In this document: positions 51,368 to 60,183 of the stretch, piece after piece
Numbering within the stretch: the first letter of the stretch is position 1
Layout: each line of letters begins with the position of its first letter
Notes under the pieces: model-generated
The model's database searches: none
The model's input: only the letters and a program-made list of their open reading frames with translations
Told to the model about the DNA's origin: nothing
From: Geodermatophilus africanus
GTDB lineage: Bacteria > Actinomycetota > Actinomycetes > Mycobacteriales > Geodermatophilaceae
Direction: 5' to 3'
Assembly (NCBI RefSeq): GCF_900107105.1
Contig: NZ_FNOT01000001.1
Coordinates: 186,001-250,000 of the forward strand
DNA: 64,000 nucleotides
Made by a program: the position numbers and the translations under genes

Positions 51368-52924
51368 GTGGCGGCCGGCACGACGGTGGCGCCGCTGGAC
51401 GGTGCGGCGGTGCGCCGCTGGACCCGCCGGGCGACGGCGGCCCGGGCGTCCACGACGCTGGGACAGCGGCTGTCCGACGCCTGGGGCGGGCTGGTGTCGG
51501 CCGGGGTCGGCCTGGCGGTCGCCGGCGGCGGCCTCGCCTCGCTGCGCGAGCGGATCGCCCTGGCCGGCGCGCCGGTCACCGGGACGGTGCTGCCCGCTCC
51601 CCTCACCTCGGCCGCACTGGTGCTGCTCGCGCTGGCCGGCGTGGTCGTCGTCCTGGCCCGGCTGGGGCCGGTCAGCGCCACGCCGGCGGCGGCCGCGTGG
51701 TGGCTGCCGCTGCCCGCCGACCGCCGCGGCCTGCTCCGCGGCGAGCTGGTGCGGCTGACCGCGGCCGTCGGCGCGGGGGCCGTGCTGCTCGCGCTGCCGC
51801 TGGCCTTCGGGGCCGTCGCCGCGCCGACGGCGGCCTCCGTGCTGGGCGGCCTGGGCTGGGCGGTCGCAGCCGCCGTCGCCGCGGTCGGGGGGACGGTGCT
51901 GCTGCAGACCCGTCGTCGCGGCCGCGGACCGGCAGCGGCCGCCGGCGCGGTCGCGGGCGCGGCGGCCGTCGCCCCGGCGGTCGTCGGCACGCTCGCCGCG
52001 GCGGGCGGCACGCCGGTCGGTGCCCCTGCCCTCGGCACCCCACCGGCCTGGGCCCTCGCGGCCGCGGCGCTCGCCGCCGCGGCCCTGCTCGTGCAGGCCG
52101 ACCGCGGCCTGGGCCGGCTGGACGCCGGCCGACTGCTCGCCGGCGGGGTCACCGCGGGCCAGGCGAGCGGCTCGCTGCTCTCCCTGGACACCCGGCAGCT
52201 GGGCCGGGCGCTCGCCGGCCGGGACCGTCCGCCCCGCCGCAGCCGCCGCCTCACACCGGTGCGCCGTCCCTGGCAGGCGGTCGTCGCGGCCGACCTCGCC
52301 GTGCTCGCCCGCGGCCGGTGGCAGCTCGGCCAGCTCGCCGTCGCCGCCGCCGTGCCGGTCGTCGTGGCCCGCACCGAGGGGTTGGGCGCCCTGCCGCCGC
52401 TGGTGTGGGCCGGGTGCCTGGCCGGCTGGGGGCTGGCCGCCACGGCGGCCGGCCGGGCCGCCCGCGAGGCGCACGGCGTGCCGGAGCTCGACCGGCTGTT
52501 CGCGCTGTCGGCTGCGGCGGTGGTGCGCAGCCGCGCCGTCGTCCCGGTGCTCGCGACCGGCGTGGTCTGCGCCGTGAGCGGGCTGCTGCTCGGCGTCGGG
52601 ACGGGTCTCGTCGGCACCTGGGCGCTGCTCGGGCTGGCCGTGGCCCCGGCGTGGGCGGCGGCCTCGCTGCGCGGCGCGACGCGCCCCGACCCGGACTGGT
52701 CCGGGCCGGTCGTCTCCACCCCGATGGGCGTGCTGCCGGCCGGGGTCGGCGCCACGCTCGTGCAGGGGGTGGACGTCGGCGTGGCCGGCAGCCTGCCGCT
52801 GCTCGCCGCGCTGGGAACGGGTGGCCCCACGCCGCTGCTCGTCGCCGTCCAGGCCGCCTGGTCGCTGCTGCTGGCGGCCGCGGTGCTGGTGCACCTCGGC
52901 CGGCGGCGGTCGCCCGGGAGCTGA
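51368..52924 (+). CDS. DUF6297-family membrane protein (putative ABC permease)
   Basis: 518 residues with about twelve membrane helices. RRWTRRATAARASTTLGQRL, then SDAWGGLVSAGVGLAVAGGG near the N-terminus and WWLPLPADRRGLLRGELVRL are typical of the actinobacterial DUF6297 family, which is regularly coded after an ABC ATPase as here. ARLGPVSATPAAAAWW matches the permease-type cytoplasmic loop. Cargo unknown. GTG start three bases after the ATPase stop. Confidence 0.85.
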   Translation: MAAGTTVAPLDGAAVRRWTRRATAARASTTLGQRLSDAWGGLVSAGVGLAVAGGGLASLRERIALAGAPVTGTVLPAPLTSAALVLLALAGVVVVLARLGPVSATPAAAAWWLPLPADRRGLLRGELVRLTAAVGAGAVLLALPLAFGAVAAPTAASVLGGLGWAVAAAVAAVGGTVLLQTRRRGRGPAAAAGAVAGAAAVAPAVVGTLAAAGGTPVGAPALGTPPAWALAAAALAAAALLVQADRGLGRLDAGRLLAGGVTAGQASGSLLSLDTRQLGRALAGRDRPPRRSRRLTPVRRPWQAVVAADLAVLARGRWQLGQLAVAAAVPVVVARTEGLGALPPLVWAGCLAGWGLAATAAGRAAREAHGVPELDRLFALSAAAVVRSRAVVPVLATGVVCAVSGLLLGVGTGLVGTWALLGLAVAPAWAAASLRGATRPDPDWSGPVVSTPMGVLPAGVGATLVQGVDVGVAGSLPLLAALGTGGPTPLLVAVQAAWSLLLAAAVLVHLGRRRSPGS

Positions 52925-52934
52925 CCCGAGCCGA

Positions 52935-54746
52935 TCAGCCCTCGGCGGGGTCCACCACCCCGGCACTGCCGCCACCGCGCCGCACCGTCTCGGCCGCGGC
53001 CAGGAGCCGCCCGTCGGGCAGGAACTCCACGCCGGTGGCGGCCCCGATCTCGTCGACCGACGCGAAGGCGTGCCCGCGGGCGGTCAGCTCGGCGCCGTAC
53101 GCGTCGAGGAAGGCCGGCTCGGCGTCGGCCGTCGCCGCGTTGCGCTGGCTGGCCCGCGGGGCCGCGATCGCGTCGGCCAGGTCGGTGCCGCGGTCGAGCC
53201 GGTCCACCAGCGTCTGCAGCACGGTCGTGATGATGGTGGCCCCACCGGGCGAGCCGAGGGCCAGGAGCGGCTCCCCGTCCTGCAGCACGACCGTCGGCGC
53301 CATGCTGCTGCGCGGCCGCTTGCCCGGAGCGGGCAGGTTCGGCTCGGGACGGGTCGGGTCGGCGGGCGCGAAGGTGAAGTCGGTCAGCTCGTTGTTCAGC
53401 AGGAACCCGCGGTCGGGGACGGTGATCCCGCTGCCACCGGTCTGCTCGATGGTCAGCGTGTAGCTGGCCACGTTCCCCGCGGCGTCGGCCACGGTGAGGT
53501 GCGTGGTGGACGGCCCCTCCGTGCCGCCGTCGCCGGGAAGTGCGGCCGGAGCCGGGCACGGGCCGTACTCGCCGTCCGGGACGCCCGCCGGCAACGGCTT
53601 GGGCGCCGCCCGGTCCGGGTCGACCAGACAGGCCCGCTCGGCGGCGAAGCCGTCGGAGAGCAGCTCGGCCAGGGGCACCTGGCTGTAGGCGGGGTCGCCG
53701 ACGTAGGCGTTGCGGTCGGCGAAGGCCAGCGCGCTGGCCTCCAGGTAGGTGTGCAGGACGTCGACCTCCGGCAGAGCGGCCAGCTCGAAGCCCTGGAGCA
53801 CGTTCAGGGCCTCGCCGACGGTCGAGCCACCGCTGGACGGCGGCGCCATCCCGTAGACCTCCAGGCCCCGGTACTCGACGCGGGTCGGCGCGCGCAACGG
53901 TGCCGTGTACGCGGCCAGGTCGGACTCCTCCAGCAGGCCGGCCGGCACCGGCGCGGCGCCCTCCGCCAGCGGTGGCTCCTGAGCGGTGCGCGCGACCTCC
54001 CCGGCCAGCTCACCGGTGTAGAAGGCCTCGACCCCCTTCGCTGCCACCAGCTCGTAGGTGCCCGCGAGGTCGGGATTGCGGAAGACCGAGCCCACCTCGG
54101 GCAGCGCGCCGCCGGGGAGGAACAGCTCGGCGGTGGGCGCGAAGCGGCGGAACCGCTCCTCGTTGTCGGCGGTCTGCTGGCGGAACGTCTCGTCGACGAC
54201 GAAGCCCTCCTCGGCCAGCTCGGTGGCGCCCTCCAGCGCCTCGGCCAGCGAGAGCGTGCCGAACTCGTCGAGCGCGCGCTGCCACGTCAGGGGGGTCCCC
54301 GGCGTGCCGACCGACAACCCGCTCGTCACCGCGTCCTCGAAGGGCAGGGGCTCGCCGTCCTCCCCGAGGAAGGCATCGGCCCCCATCGCCTGGGGCGCGG
54401 TCTCCCGGCCGTCGACCGTGCTGACCTCCCCGGTGGCGGCGTCGAAGTACACGAAGAACCCGCCGCCCCCGACGCCCGCCGAGTAGGGCTCGGTCACGCC
54501 CAGCGCGGCGGCCGCGGCGACCGCCGCGTCGGCGGCGTTGCCGCCCGCGGCCAGCACCTCCAGGCCGACCCGGGTGGCGTCGGGGTCCACCGTCGCGACC
54601 GCGCCGCCGGTCCCGACCGCGCGGGGCACCTTGTCCGGCGGCGGGACGGCGTCCTCCCCCGGTGCGGCGGTCGCGGTGCCGGCCGGGGCGGTCCCGACCA
54701 GAGCAGCGGCGGTCAGGGCGGTCAGGACGGTGCGTCGACGCAGCAC
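52935..54746 (-). CDS. ggt: Gamma-glutamyltransferase
   Basis: 603 residues, made as a proenzyme and exported (signal peptide LTALTAAALVGTAPAGTATA, with a Tat-like MLRRRTVL start). GVGGGGFFVYFDAATGEVST is the N-terminal family motif. The autocatalytic cleavage and nucleophile Thr is T414 in GPSTTHLTVAD. RSSMAPTVVLQDGEPLLALG and SPGGATIITTVLQTL are the small-subunit signatures. It cleaves glutathione and other gamma-glutamyl amides or transfers the glutamyl group. It is divergent from the nitrile-hydratase-like operon over 113 bases. GTG start. Confidence 0.94.
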   Translation of the reverse strand: MLRRRTVLTALTAAALVGTAPAGTATAAPGEDAVPPPDKVPRAVGTGGAVATVDPDATRVGLEVLAAGGNAADAAVAAAAALGVTEPYSAGVGGGGFFVYFDAATGEVSTVDGRETAPQAMGADAFLGEDGEPLPFEDAVTSGLSVGTPGTPLTWQRALDEFGTLSLAEALEGATELAEEGFVVDETFRQQTADNEERFRRFAPTAELFLPGGALPEVGSVFRNPDLAGTYELVAAKGVEAFYTGELAGEVARTAQEPPLAEGAAPVPAGLLEESDLAAYTAPLRAPTRVEYRGLEVYGMAPPSSGGSTVGEALNVLQGFELAALPEVDVLHTYLEASALAFADRNAYVGDPAYSQVPLAELLSDGFAAERACLVDPDRAAPKPLPAGVPDGEYGPCPAPAALPGDGGTEGPSTTHLTVADAAGNVASYTLTIEQTGGSGITVPDRGFLLNNELTDFTFAPADPTRPEPNLPAPGKRPRSSMAPTVVLQDGEPLLALGSPGGATIITTVLQTLVDRLDRGTDLADAIAAPRASQRNAATADAEPAFLDAYGAELTARGHAFASVDEIGAATGVEFLPDGRLLAAAETVRRGGGSAGVVDPAEG

Positions 54747-54859
54747 GGGGACTCCTCGGGCGTCGGGACGGTCGCGGTCGCGGGGCCCAGCCTGCTCCGG
54801 ACCCGGCCGGCCCGCCCGGCGAGCTGGACCCGACAGCCGCGACGGGACAGGATCTCCGG

Positions 54860-55162
54860 GTGAGCCGCATCAACGACGTCGGCGGCATGGTCGGGTTCCC
54901 CGCGATCGCCGAGGAGCCCGACGAGCCGGCCTTCCACGCCGACTGGGAGGCGCACGTGCTGGCGCTGAACGCCGCGCTGATCCGGCGGGGCGTCTACAAC
55001 CTCGACGAGTTCCGCGACGCGATCGAGCGGATGGAGCCGGCCGCCTACCTGTCGAGCTCGTACTACGAGAAGTGGTTCACGGCCATCACGACGCTGCTGG
55101 TCGAGAAGGGGGTGGCGACGCCGGAGGAGCTGGCCGTCCCCGGGACCGACCCCGGTGGCTGA
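54860..55162 (+). CDS. Nitrile hydratase beta-subunit N-terminal half (thiocyanate-hydrolase beta-like)
   Basis: 100 residues. INDVGGMVGFPAIAEEPDEP, FHADWEAHVLALNAALIRRG, VYNLDEFRDAIERMEPAAYL and SSSYYEKWFTAITTLLVEKG match the N-terminal half of NHase beta, which in ordinary enzymes is one chain of ~230 residues with the SH3-like half. Here the two halves are separate genes, as in thiocyanate hydrolase and toyocamycin nitrile hydratase. It wraps around the alpha chain and shapes the substrate channel. GTG start; the stop overlaps the next gene by eight bases, so the subunits are made in step. Confidence 0.88.
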   Translation: MSRINDVGGMVGFPAIAEEPDEPAFHADWEAHVLALNAALIRRGVYNLDEFRDAIERMEPAAYLSSSYYEKWFTAITTLLVEKGVATPEELAVPGTDPGG

Positions 55163-55445
55163 CCGGTTCGCCCCCGGTGACGTCGTGCGCACCAGCACCG
55201 CCGACCCGGTGTGGCACACCCGGCTGCCGCGGTACGCCCGCGGCGCCGTCGGCCGGGTGGTCGAGCTCGCCGGGCACCACCCGCTGGCCGACGACCGGGC
55301 CCGCGGCCGGCCGGGGACGGCCCAGGCCGTCTACCACGTGCGGTTCGCCGCCGCGGACCTGTTCGGCGACGGCGAGCACGACGTGACGGTGGAGCTCTGG
55401 GAGGACTACCTGGAGCCGGCCGACGAGCAGGGAGGGACACCATGA
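55155..55445 (+). CDS. Nitrile hydratase beta-subunit C-terminal half (SH3-like; thiocyanate-hydrolase alpha-like)
   Basis: 96 residues. RFAPGDVVRTSTADPVWHTR, LPRYARGAVGRVVELAGHH, YHVRFAAADLFGDGEHDVTV and ELWEDYLEPAD are the beta-barrel half of NHase beta (FxxGDxVRVxxxxPxxHTRxPxYxRGxxGxV). Related small proteins also serve as NHase activators (metal chaperones), so an accessory role is an alternative. The split, order and overlaps favour a structural subunit. GTG start inside the previous gene; stop overlaps the alpha gene (ATGA). Confidence 0.87.
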   Translation: MADRFAPGDVVRTSTADPVWHTRLPRYARGAVGRVVELAGHHPLADDRARGRPGTAQAVYHVRFAAADLFGDGEHDVTVELWEDYLEPADEQGGTP

Positions 55446-56035
55446 GCGGGGACCACCACGGCAGCTCGGCGATCTCCGAGCGGGTCCGGCACGTCGAGGC
55501 GCTGCTGGAAGCGCGCGGCCTCGTCGACGAGGGCGAGATCGACCGCAGCATCGACGATTTCCTCGCCGGCGGCTCGCCGGTCAACGGCGCCCGCATCACC
55601 GCGCGGGCCTGGGTGGACCCGGGCTTCCGGGACCGGCTCCTCGCCGACGCCAACGCCGCGATCCGGGAGCTCGGGCTGTCGATGGCCGGGGGTCTGCAAG
55701 AGCAGCGGCTGAAGGTGGTCGCCAACACCGAGGACGAGCACAACGTCGTGGTCTGCACGCTGTGCTCCTGCTACCCGATCGCGCTGCTGGGCCCCTCCCC
55801 GTCCTGGTACAAGAGCGAGGCCTACCGCTCCCGGGTGGTGCGGGACCCGCGCGGGGTGCTGGCGGAGTTCGGCCTCGAGCTGCCCGCCGGGACGCGCATC
55901 AGCGTCTGGGACGCCAGCGCCGAGTCGCGGTACATGGTCGTCCCGCGCCGGCCGGAGGGCACCGACGGGAGGCCGGAGGAGGCACTCGCCGCCCTGGTGA
56001 CCCGCAACGGCCTGATCGGGACCGCCGCCGTCTGA
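55442..56035 (+). CDS. Nitrile hydratase alpha subunit, cobalt type (thiocyanate-hydrolase gamma-like)
   Basis: 197 residues carrying the metal site VVCTLCSCYPIALLG: Cys105-Thr-Leu-Cys108-Ser109-Cys110. Thr at the second place marks cobalt enzymes (iron types have Ser). Two of the cysteines are normally oxidised to sulfenic and sulfinic acid. ARAWVDPGFRDRLLADANAA and PSWYKSEAYRSRVVRDPRGV are family hallmarks. It hydrates a nitrile to an amide, or thiocyanate to carbonyl sulfide and ammonia. No activator or cobalt transporter lies downstream; the next gene is on the other strand. ATG start overlaps the previous stop. Confidence 0.92.
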   Translation: MSGDHHGSSAISERVRHVEALLEARGLVDEGEIDRSIDDFLAGGSPVNGARITARAWVDPGFRDRLLADANAAIRELGLSMAGGLQEQRLKVVANTEDEHNVVVCTLCSCYPIALLGPSPSWYKSEAYRSRVVRDPRGVLAEFGLELPAGTRISVWDASAESRYMVVPRRPEGTDGRPEEALAALVTRNGLIGTAAV

Positions 56036-56042
56036 CGCGGGG

Positions 56043-57599
56043 TCAGCCGGCGGACCGCCCGCGCAGCTCGTTCTTCTGCACCTTGCCGGTGGAGGTCTTC
56101 GGCAGGTCGCCGTAGACGAACCGCTTGGGCACCTTGAACCCGGCCAGCCGCGACCGCACGAACGCGGCGAGCTCCTCGTCGGTCACCTCGCCCCCGGGCC
56201 GCAGCGTCACGTGCGCGACCGGGACCTCCCCCCACTGCTCGTGCGGCTCGGCGACCACGGCGGACTCCAGCACGGCGGGGTGGGCGTCCAGCGCCCGCTC
56301 GACCTCGACCGAGGAGATGTTCTCGCCGCCGGAGATGATGATGTCCTTGCTGCGGTCGCGGATCTCGAGGTAGCCGTCCGGGTGGACGACGGCGAGGTCG
56401 CCGGTGCGGAACCAGCCCGGTCCACCGTCGGGCCCGGGCAGCGTCGCCTTCGCCGTCGCCTCCTCGTCCTGGTAGTAGCCGAGCATGACGTCGTTGCCGC
56501 GGGCCACGATCTCCCCGATCGTCTCGCCGTCGCGGGGGACGTCGGCGCCGTCCTCCCCCACCACCCGCAGCGGCTGCGCGACCACGTTGGCCACGCCCTG
56601 CCGGGCCTTGAGCTCGGCCTGCTGCTCCTCCGGGAGGTCGTCCCACTCCGGGTGCCACTGGTTGACCGCGACCGGGCCGTAGGTCTCGGTGAGCCCGTAG
56701 AGGTGCGTGACGTCCATGTGCAGCGCGGACATCCGGGCCAGCAGGGTCGGGGTGGGCGGCGCGCCGCCGGTCTGCACCGCCACCCGCGGCGAGACCGGGC
56801 CGGCCTCCGCCTCCTCCGCGTTGGCGATCATGGTGAGCACGGTCGGCGCCGCGCTGAAGTGGGTGATGCCCTCGCTGCGCAGCAGCTGCCAGATGCGGGC
56901 CGGCTCCACCCGCGGCAGGCACACGTGGGTGGCGCCACCGGCCGACACCGCCCAGGGGAAGCACCAGCCGTCGCAGTGGAACATGGGCAGCGTCCACAGA
57001 TACTGGCTCGTCGGGCCCAGACCGGTGTGCAGCGCCATCGCCAGCGCCTGCAGGTAGGCGCCCCGGTGGCTGTACATGACGCCCTTGGGCTGGCCGGTCG
57101 TGCCGGAGGTGTAGTTGAGCGCCAGCAGCCCCCACTCGTCGTCGCAGGGCCGCGCCAGCGGCTCGGCCGAGGCCAGGAGCTGCTCGTACTCGTCGCCGGC
57201 CTGCACGACCGGGATGCCCACTGCCGCCGCGACCTCGGTGGCGGTCGCGGCGAACGCGGCGTCCGCGAGCAGGACGGCGGCGCCGGAGTGCCGCAGGATG
57301 TACTCCAGCTCGGCCGCCTTCAACCGCGTGTTGAGCGGGACCAGGACCGCGCCCGCCCACGGCACGCCGTTGTGCGCCTCGAGCATCGTCGAGCTGTTCG
57401 TGCAGAGCGCGGCCACCCGGTCCCCGGGCGCGACGCCGCGGGCCGCCAGCGCGCCGGCCAGCCGGCGGGAGCGGTCGGCGAACTCCCGGTAGGTGAGGCG
57501 CCGGTCGCCGTCGACCACCGCGGTGCGCTCGGGGAAGACCCGCGCGGAGCGCTCCAGGAATGCGGTCGGGGTCAGCTGGGCCGAACTGAAGGTCGCCAC
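56043..57599 (-). CDS. AMP-forming acyl-CoA synthetase (FadD/MenE-like)
   Basis: 518 residues. LLALNYTSGTTGQPKGVMYS is the ATP motif, followed by LPMFHCDGWCFPWAVSAGGA, HLYGLTETYGPVAVNQWHPE, WFRTGDLAVVHPDGYLEIRD, RSKDIIISGGENISSVEVER and PKTSTGKVQKNEL with the catalytic Lys. The MFHCDGWCFPWA motif is typical of medium-chain/dimethylsulfoniopropionate-related and fatty-acyl ligases (DmdB/AlkK group). It joins an acid to CoA. GTG start with AGGAGACC upstream. It is convergent with the nitrile-hydratase-like operon. Confidence 0.92.
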   Translation of the reverse strand: MATFSSAQLTPTAFLERSARVFPERTAVVDGDRRLTYREFADRSRRLAGALAARGVAPGDRVAALCTNSSTMLEAHNGVPWAGAVLVPLNTRLKAAELEYILRHSGAAVLLADAAFAATATEVAAAVGIPVVQAGDEYEQLLASAEPLARPCDDEWGLLALNYTSGTTGQPKGVMYSHRGAYLQALAMALHTGLGPTSQYLWTLPMFHCDGWCFPWAVSAGGATHVCLPRVEPARIWQLLRSEGITHFSAAPTVLTMIANAEEAEAGPVSPRVAVQTGGAPPTPTLLARMSALHMDVTHLYGLTETYGPVAVNQWHPEWDDLPEEQQAELKARQGVANVVAQPLRVVGEDGADVPRDGETIGEIVARGNDVMLGYYQDEEATAKATLPGPDGGPGWFRTGDLAVVHPDGYLEIRDRSKDIIISGGENISSVEVERALDAHPAVLESAVVAEPHEQWGEVPVAHVTLRPGGEVTDEELAAFVRSRLAGFKVPKRFVYGDLPKTSTGKVQKNELRGRSAG

Positions 57600-57743
57600 C
57601 TGGTCTCCTCGGGGCGCGGGGCGGTCGGTCTCCGGTGGATTGTCAGCACAGGTCTGCCCGGTCGGCTCCCTGAGGTGCGCGGCGCGCGGCGGCGTGGTCA
57701 CCTGGGTCCGCCCCGCGGGTCCGCGCGAGGACGGGGAGGCATC

Positions 57744-58706
57744 GTGGCACGGGTCCACCTGCTGGCCACCGGCGGCACGATCGCCAGCCGCCGCACCGAC
57801 GGCGGGCTGTCGGCCACCACGCCGGCCGCCGAGCTGCTGGCCGCGGTCGGTCCGCTGCCGGGCCTCGAGGTCACCGGCAGCGACCTGACCACGGTGCCGA
57901 GCTTCGCGCTGACCGGCGCCGACGTCCGCGGGCTGGTGCACGAGGTGCGCCGGCAGCTGGCGGACGACGTCGACGGCGTCGTCGTCACGCACGGCACGGA
58001 CACCATGGAGGAGTCGGCGTTCCTCGCCGATCTCGTGCACGACGACCCGCGCCCGGTGGTGTTCACCGGCGCGCAGCGGCCCTTCGACGCGCCGGCCCCC
58101 GACGGTCCGGCGAACCTGGCCGACGCGCTCTGGGTGGCCGCCGACCCCGCGGCGCGGGACCTGGGCGTGCTGCTGGCCTTCGACGGCCTGGTCTTCGCCG
58201 CCCGCGGGGTGCGCAAGGTCGAGACGCTGCGCAGCGCGGCCTTCGCCGCCCCCGGCCGCGGCCCGGTGCTGCGGGTGGCCAGCGGCGCCGTCGTCCCCCT
58301 GGCGCGGCCGCCGCGGCCGCCCGCGCTGCCGCTGGACCTGGCCGCCGAGCTGCCGCGCGTCGACGTCATCGCCTGCGCCCAGGGCTCGGACGACGCCCTG
58401 CTCAATGCCGCGGTCGCGGCCGGTGCTGCCGGCGTGGTGCTCGAGGCGTTCGGCGCGGGGAACGTGCCGCCACCGGTCGCCGCGGCCGCGGCCGAGCTGA
58501 TCGCGGATGGGGTGCCGGTCCTGGTGTGCTCGCGGGTGCCGTCGGGGTCGGTCGCGCCGCTCTACGCCGGGGGCGGGGCGAGCCTGGCGCGGGACGGCGC
58601 GCTGTTCGGCGGCGACCTGAGCCCCTGGCAGGGGCGGCTGCTGCTGGCCGCCGCGCTGGCGCTGGACCCGCGGGACCCGGGGCGGGTCCTCGCCGGCCGG
58701 CTCTGA
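57744..58706 (+). CDS. L-asparaginase
   Basis: 320 residues. The first active-site motif [16 protein letters not shown] carries the nucleophile Thr, and the second [20 protein letters not shown] carries Thr-Asp, with [20 protein letters not shown] after it and a Lys in GVRKVE. No signal peptide is visible, so the enzyme is likely cytoplasmic. It hydrolyses asparagine to aspartate and ammonia. GTG start with GGGGAGG upstream. It is divergent from the acyl-CoA synthetase and is followed by a deacetylase gene. Confidence 0.93.
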   Translation: MARVHLLATGGTIASRRTDGGLSATTPAAELLAAVGPLPGLEVTGSDLTTVPSFALTGADVRGLVHEVRRQLADDVDGVVVTHGTDTMEESAFLADLVHDDPRPVVFTGAQRPFDAPAPDGPANLADALWVAADPAARDLGVLLAFDGLVFAARGVRKVETLRSAAFAAPGRGPVLRVASGAVVPLARPPRPPALPLDLAAELPRVDVIACAQGSDDALLNAAVAAGAAGVVLEAFGAGNVPPPVAAAAAELIADGVPVLVCSRVPSGSVAPLYAGGGASLARDGALFGGDLSPWQGRLLLAAALALDPRDPGRVLAGRL

Positions 58707-58731
58707 ACACCGACTCGAGAGGGGAAACGGC

Positions 58732-59613
58732 GTGGCCAAGGAGATCTTTGTGTCGTTCGGCGTCGACATCGACGCCGTGGCCGGGTGGCTGGGGTCCTAC
58801 GGCGGGGAGGACTCGCCCGACGACATCTCGCGTGGGCTGTTCGCCGGCGAGGTGGGCGTGCCGCGCATCCTCGAGCTGTTCCGCCGCGAGGGGTTGACCC
58901 AGACGTTCTTCTGGCCGGGGCACTCCATCGAGACGTTCCCGGAGCAGTTCGACGCCTGCCTGGCGGCCGGCCACGAGATCGGCGTGCACGGCTACAGCCA
59001 CGAGAACCCGATCGCGATGACCCGCGAGCAGGAGTCCGCGGTGCTCGACCGGTGCATCGACCTCATCGAGAAGCGGGCCGGACGGCGTCCCACCGGGTAC
59101 GTCGCGCCGTGGTGGGAGTTCTCCCCCGTCACCAACGAGCTGCTGCTCGAGCGGGGCATCACCTACGACCACTCGCTCATGCACCGCGACTTCGAGCCCT
59201 ACTACGTCCGCGTCGGCGACAGCTGGACGAAGATCGACTACTCGCAGCCGGCCGACACGTGGATGGAGCCCCTGGTCCGCGGCCGGGAGACCGAGCTGGT
59301 GGAGATCCCGGCGAACTGGTACCTCGACGACCTGCCGCCGATGATGTTCGTCAAGACCAGCCCGAACAGCCACGGCTTCGTCAACCCGCGCGACATCGAG
59401 CAGATGTGGACCGACCAGTTCGATTGGGTCTACCGCGAGCAGGACTACGCCGCCTTCACGATGACCATCCACCCCGACGTGGCGGGGCGGCCGCAGGTGC
59501 TGATGGCCCTCGAGCGGATCATCGCCCACATCAAGGGGCACGACGGTGTCCGCTGGGTGACCTTCGACGAGATCGCGCAGGACTTCCTGCGCCGCTCCCC
59601 GCGCCCGGCCTGA
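58732..59613 (+). CDS. Polysaccharide deacetylase family protein (PuuE-like)
   Basis: 293 residues with the NodB fold. [20 protein letters not shown] carries the metal-binding Asp. [20 protein letters not shown] and [20 protein letters not shown] hold the H-x3-x-H pair, with APWWEFSP next and [20 protein letters not shown] at the C-terminus. This variant without chitin-binding modules is close to the PuuE/allantoinase-like group acting on small amides or N-acyl compounds. Given asparaginase and nitrile-hydratase neighbours, an amide-related role is plausible. GTG start 25 bases after asparaginase. Confidence 0.88.
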   Translation: MAKEIFVSFGVDIDAVAGWLGSYGGEDSPDDISRGLFAGEVGVPRILELFRREGLTQTFFWPGHSIETFPEQFDACLAAGHEIGVHGYSHENPIAMTREQESAVLDRCIDLIEKRAGRRPTGYVAPWWEFSPVTNELLLERGITYDHSLMHRDFEPYYVRVGDSWTKIDYSQPADTWMEPLVRGRETELVEIPANWYLDDLPPMMFVKTSPNSHGFVNPRDIEQMWTDQFDWVYREQDYAAFTMTIHPDVAGRPQVLMALERIIAHIKGHDGVRWVTFDEIAQDFLRRSPRPA

Positions 59614-59617
59614 CCCG

Positions 59618-60100
59618 GTGTGCGGCGGCTGCGGCACCGGCCGGGTCGCCGCGCCGTGGGAGGACGTGCTGGCCGGGGCCGGTCCCGCGGAACGGGCCGC
59701 CCGGGCCGCGGCCGCCGGCCGGCTGCTGACCGGCCGCCGGCGGCGGGTCACCCCGTGGCGCGGCGGCTACCTGCTGGCCACCGCGACCGGGGCGGCGAGG
59801 CCGGTGGGCTCGCTCGACGAGCTCTGGGCGGCCTCGGAGCGGCGCGCTCCCGGGGAGCCGCGCTGGGCCCGATCGTCCGTGCCGCCGGGCTGGGACCTGC
59901 AGGCGGCCGTCGTCTGGATCTCGGCCGCGGCCCGGGCCGGCACGGTCGCCGCAGCGGAGCTGCCCGGAGGCGTGGTGGAGTTCCGGGACGGCGGCGCGGC
60001 ACACGTCGTCCCCTCGTGCGGGACGGCGGAGATCGGCGTGCTCGGGCCGGACCCGGAGGCCGCGCTGGCCGACCTCCTCCACTTCACGACGCGGGGGTGA
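59618..60100 (+). CDS. Uncharacterised protein with an N-terminal CGGCGTGR motif
   Basis: 160 residues. It starts VCGGCGTGRVAAPWEDVLAG, with two Cys pairs typical of a small metal site, followed by helical and beta segments (RVTPWRGGYLLATATGAARP, GGVVEFRDGGAAHVVPSCGT). Similar starts occur in actinobacterial proteins of unknown function. The gene begins four bases after the deacetylase stop and belongs to the same unit. It may be a partner, but no function can be given. Confidence 0.65.
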   Translation: MCGGCGTGRVAAPWEDVLAGAGPAERAARAAAAGRLLTGRRRRVTPWRGGYLLATATGAARPVGSLDELWAASERRAPGEPRWARSSVPPGWDLQAAVVWISAAARAGTVAAAELPGGVVEFRDGGAAHVVPSCGTAEIGVLGPDPEAALADLLHFTTRG

Positions 60101-60181
60101 CCGCGGTCCACCCGCCGGCGGCCGGCGTCGCGCGGGTGGGCTCATCGACACAGGCACGAGCCGACCCGCGGGACCGCGGTC
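60099..60181. terminator. 11-bp perfect inverted repeat with long loop between convergent genes
   Basis: GACCGCGGTCC at 60099-60109 is matched by GGACCGCGGTC at 60171-60181, and next to them CACCCGC pairs with part of GCGGGTG-like sequence. It fills the space between the CGGCGTGR gene (stop 60100) and the HNH gene (stop 60184), so it may end both transcripts. An end of a mobile element is another possibility. Confidence 0.5.
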
Positions 60182-60183
60182 GA

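Noticed and set aside
49799..53559. Two long minus-strand frames (1058 and 968 codons) across the ABC transporter
   Set aside because: Both lie antisense to the ATPase and DUF6297 genes, which have full motifs.
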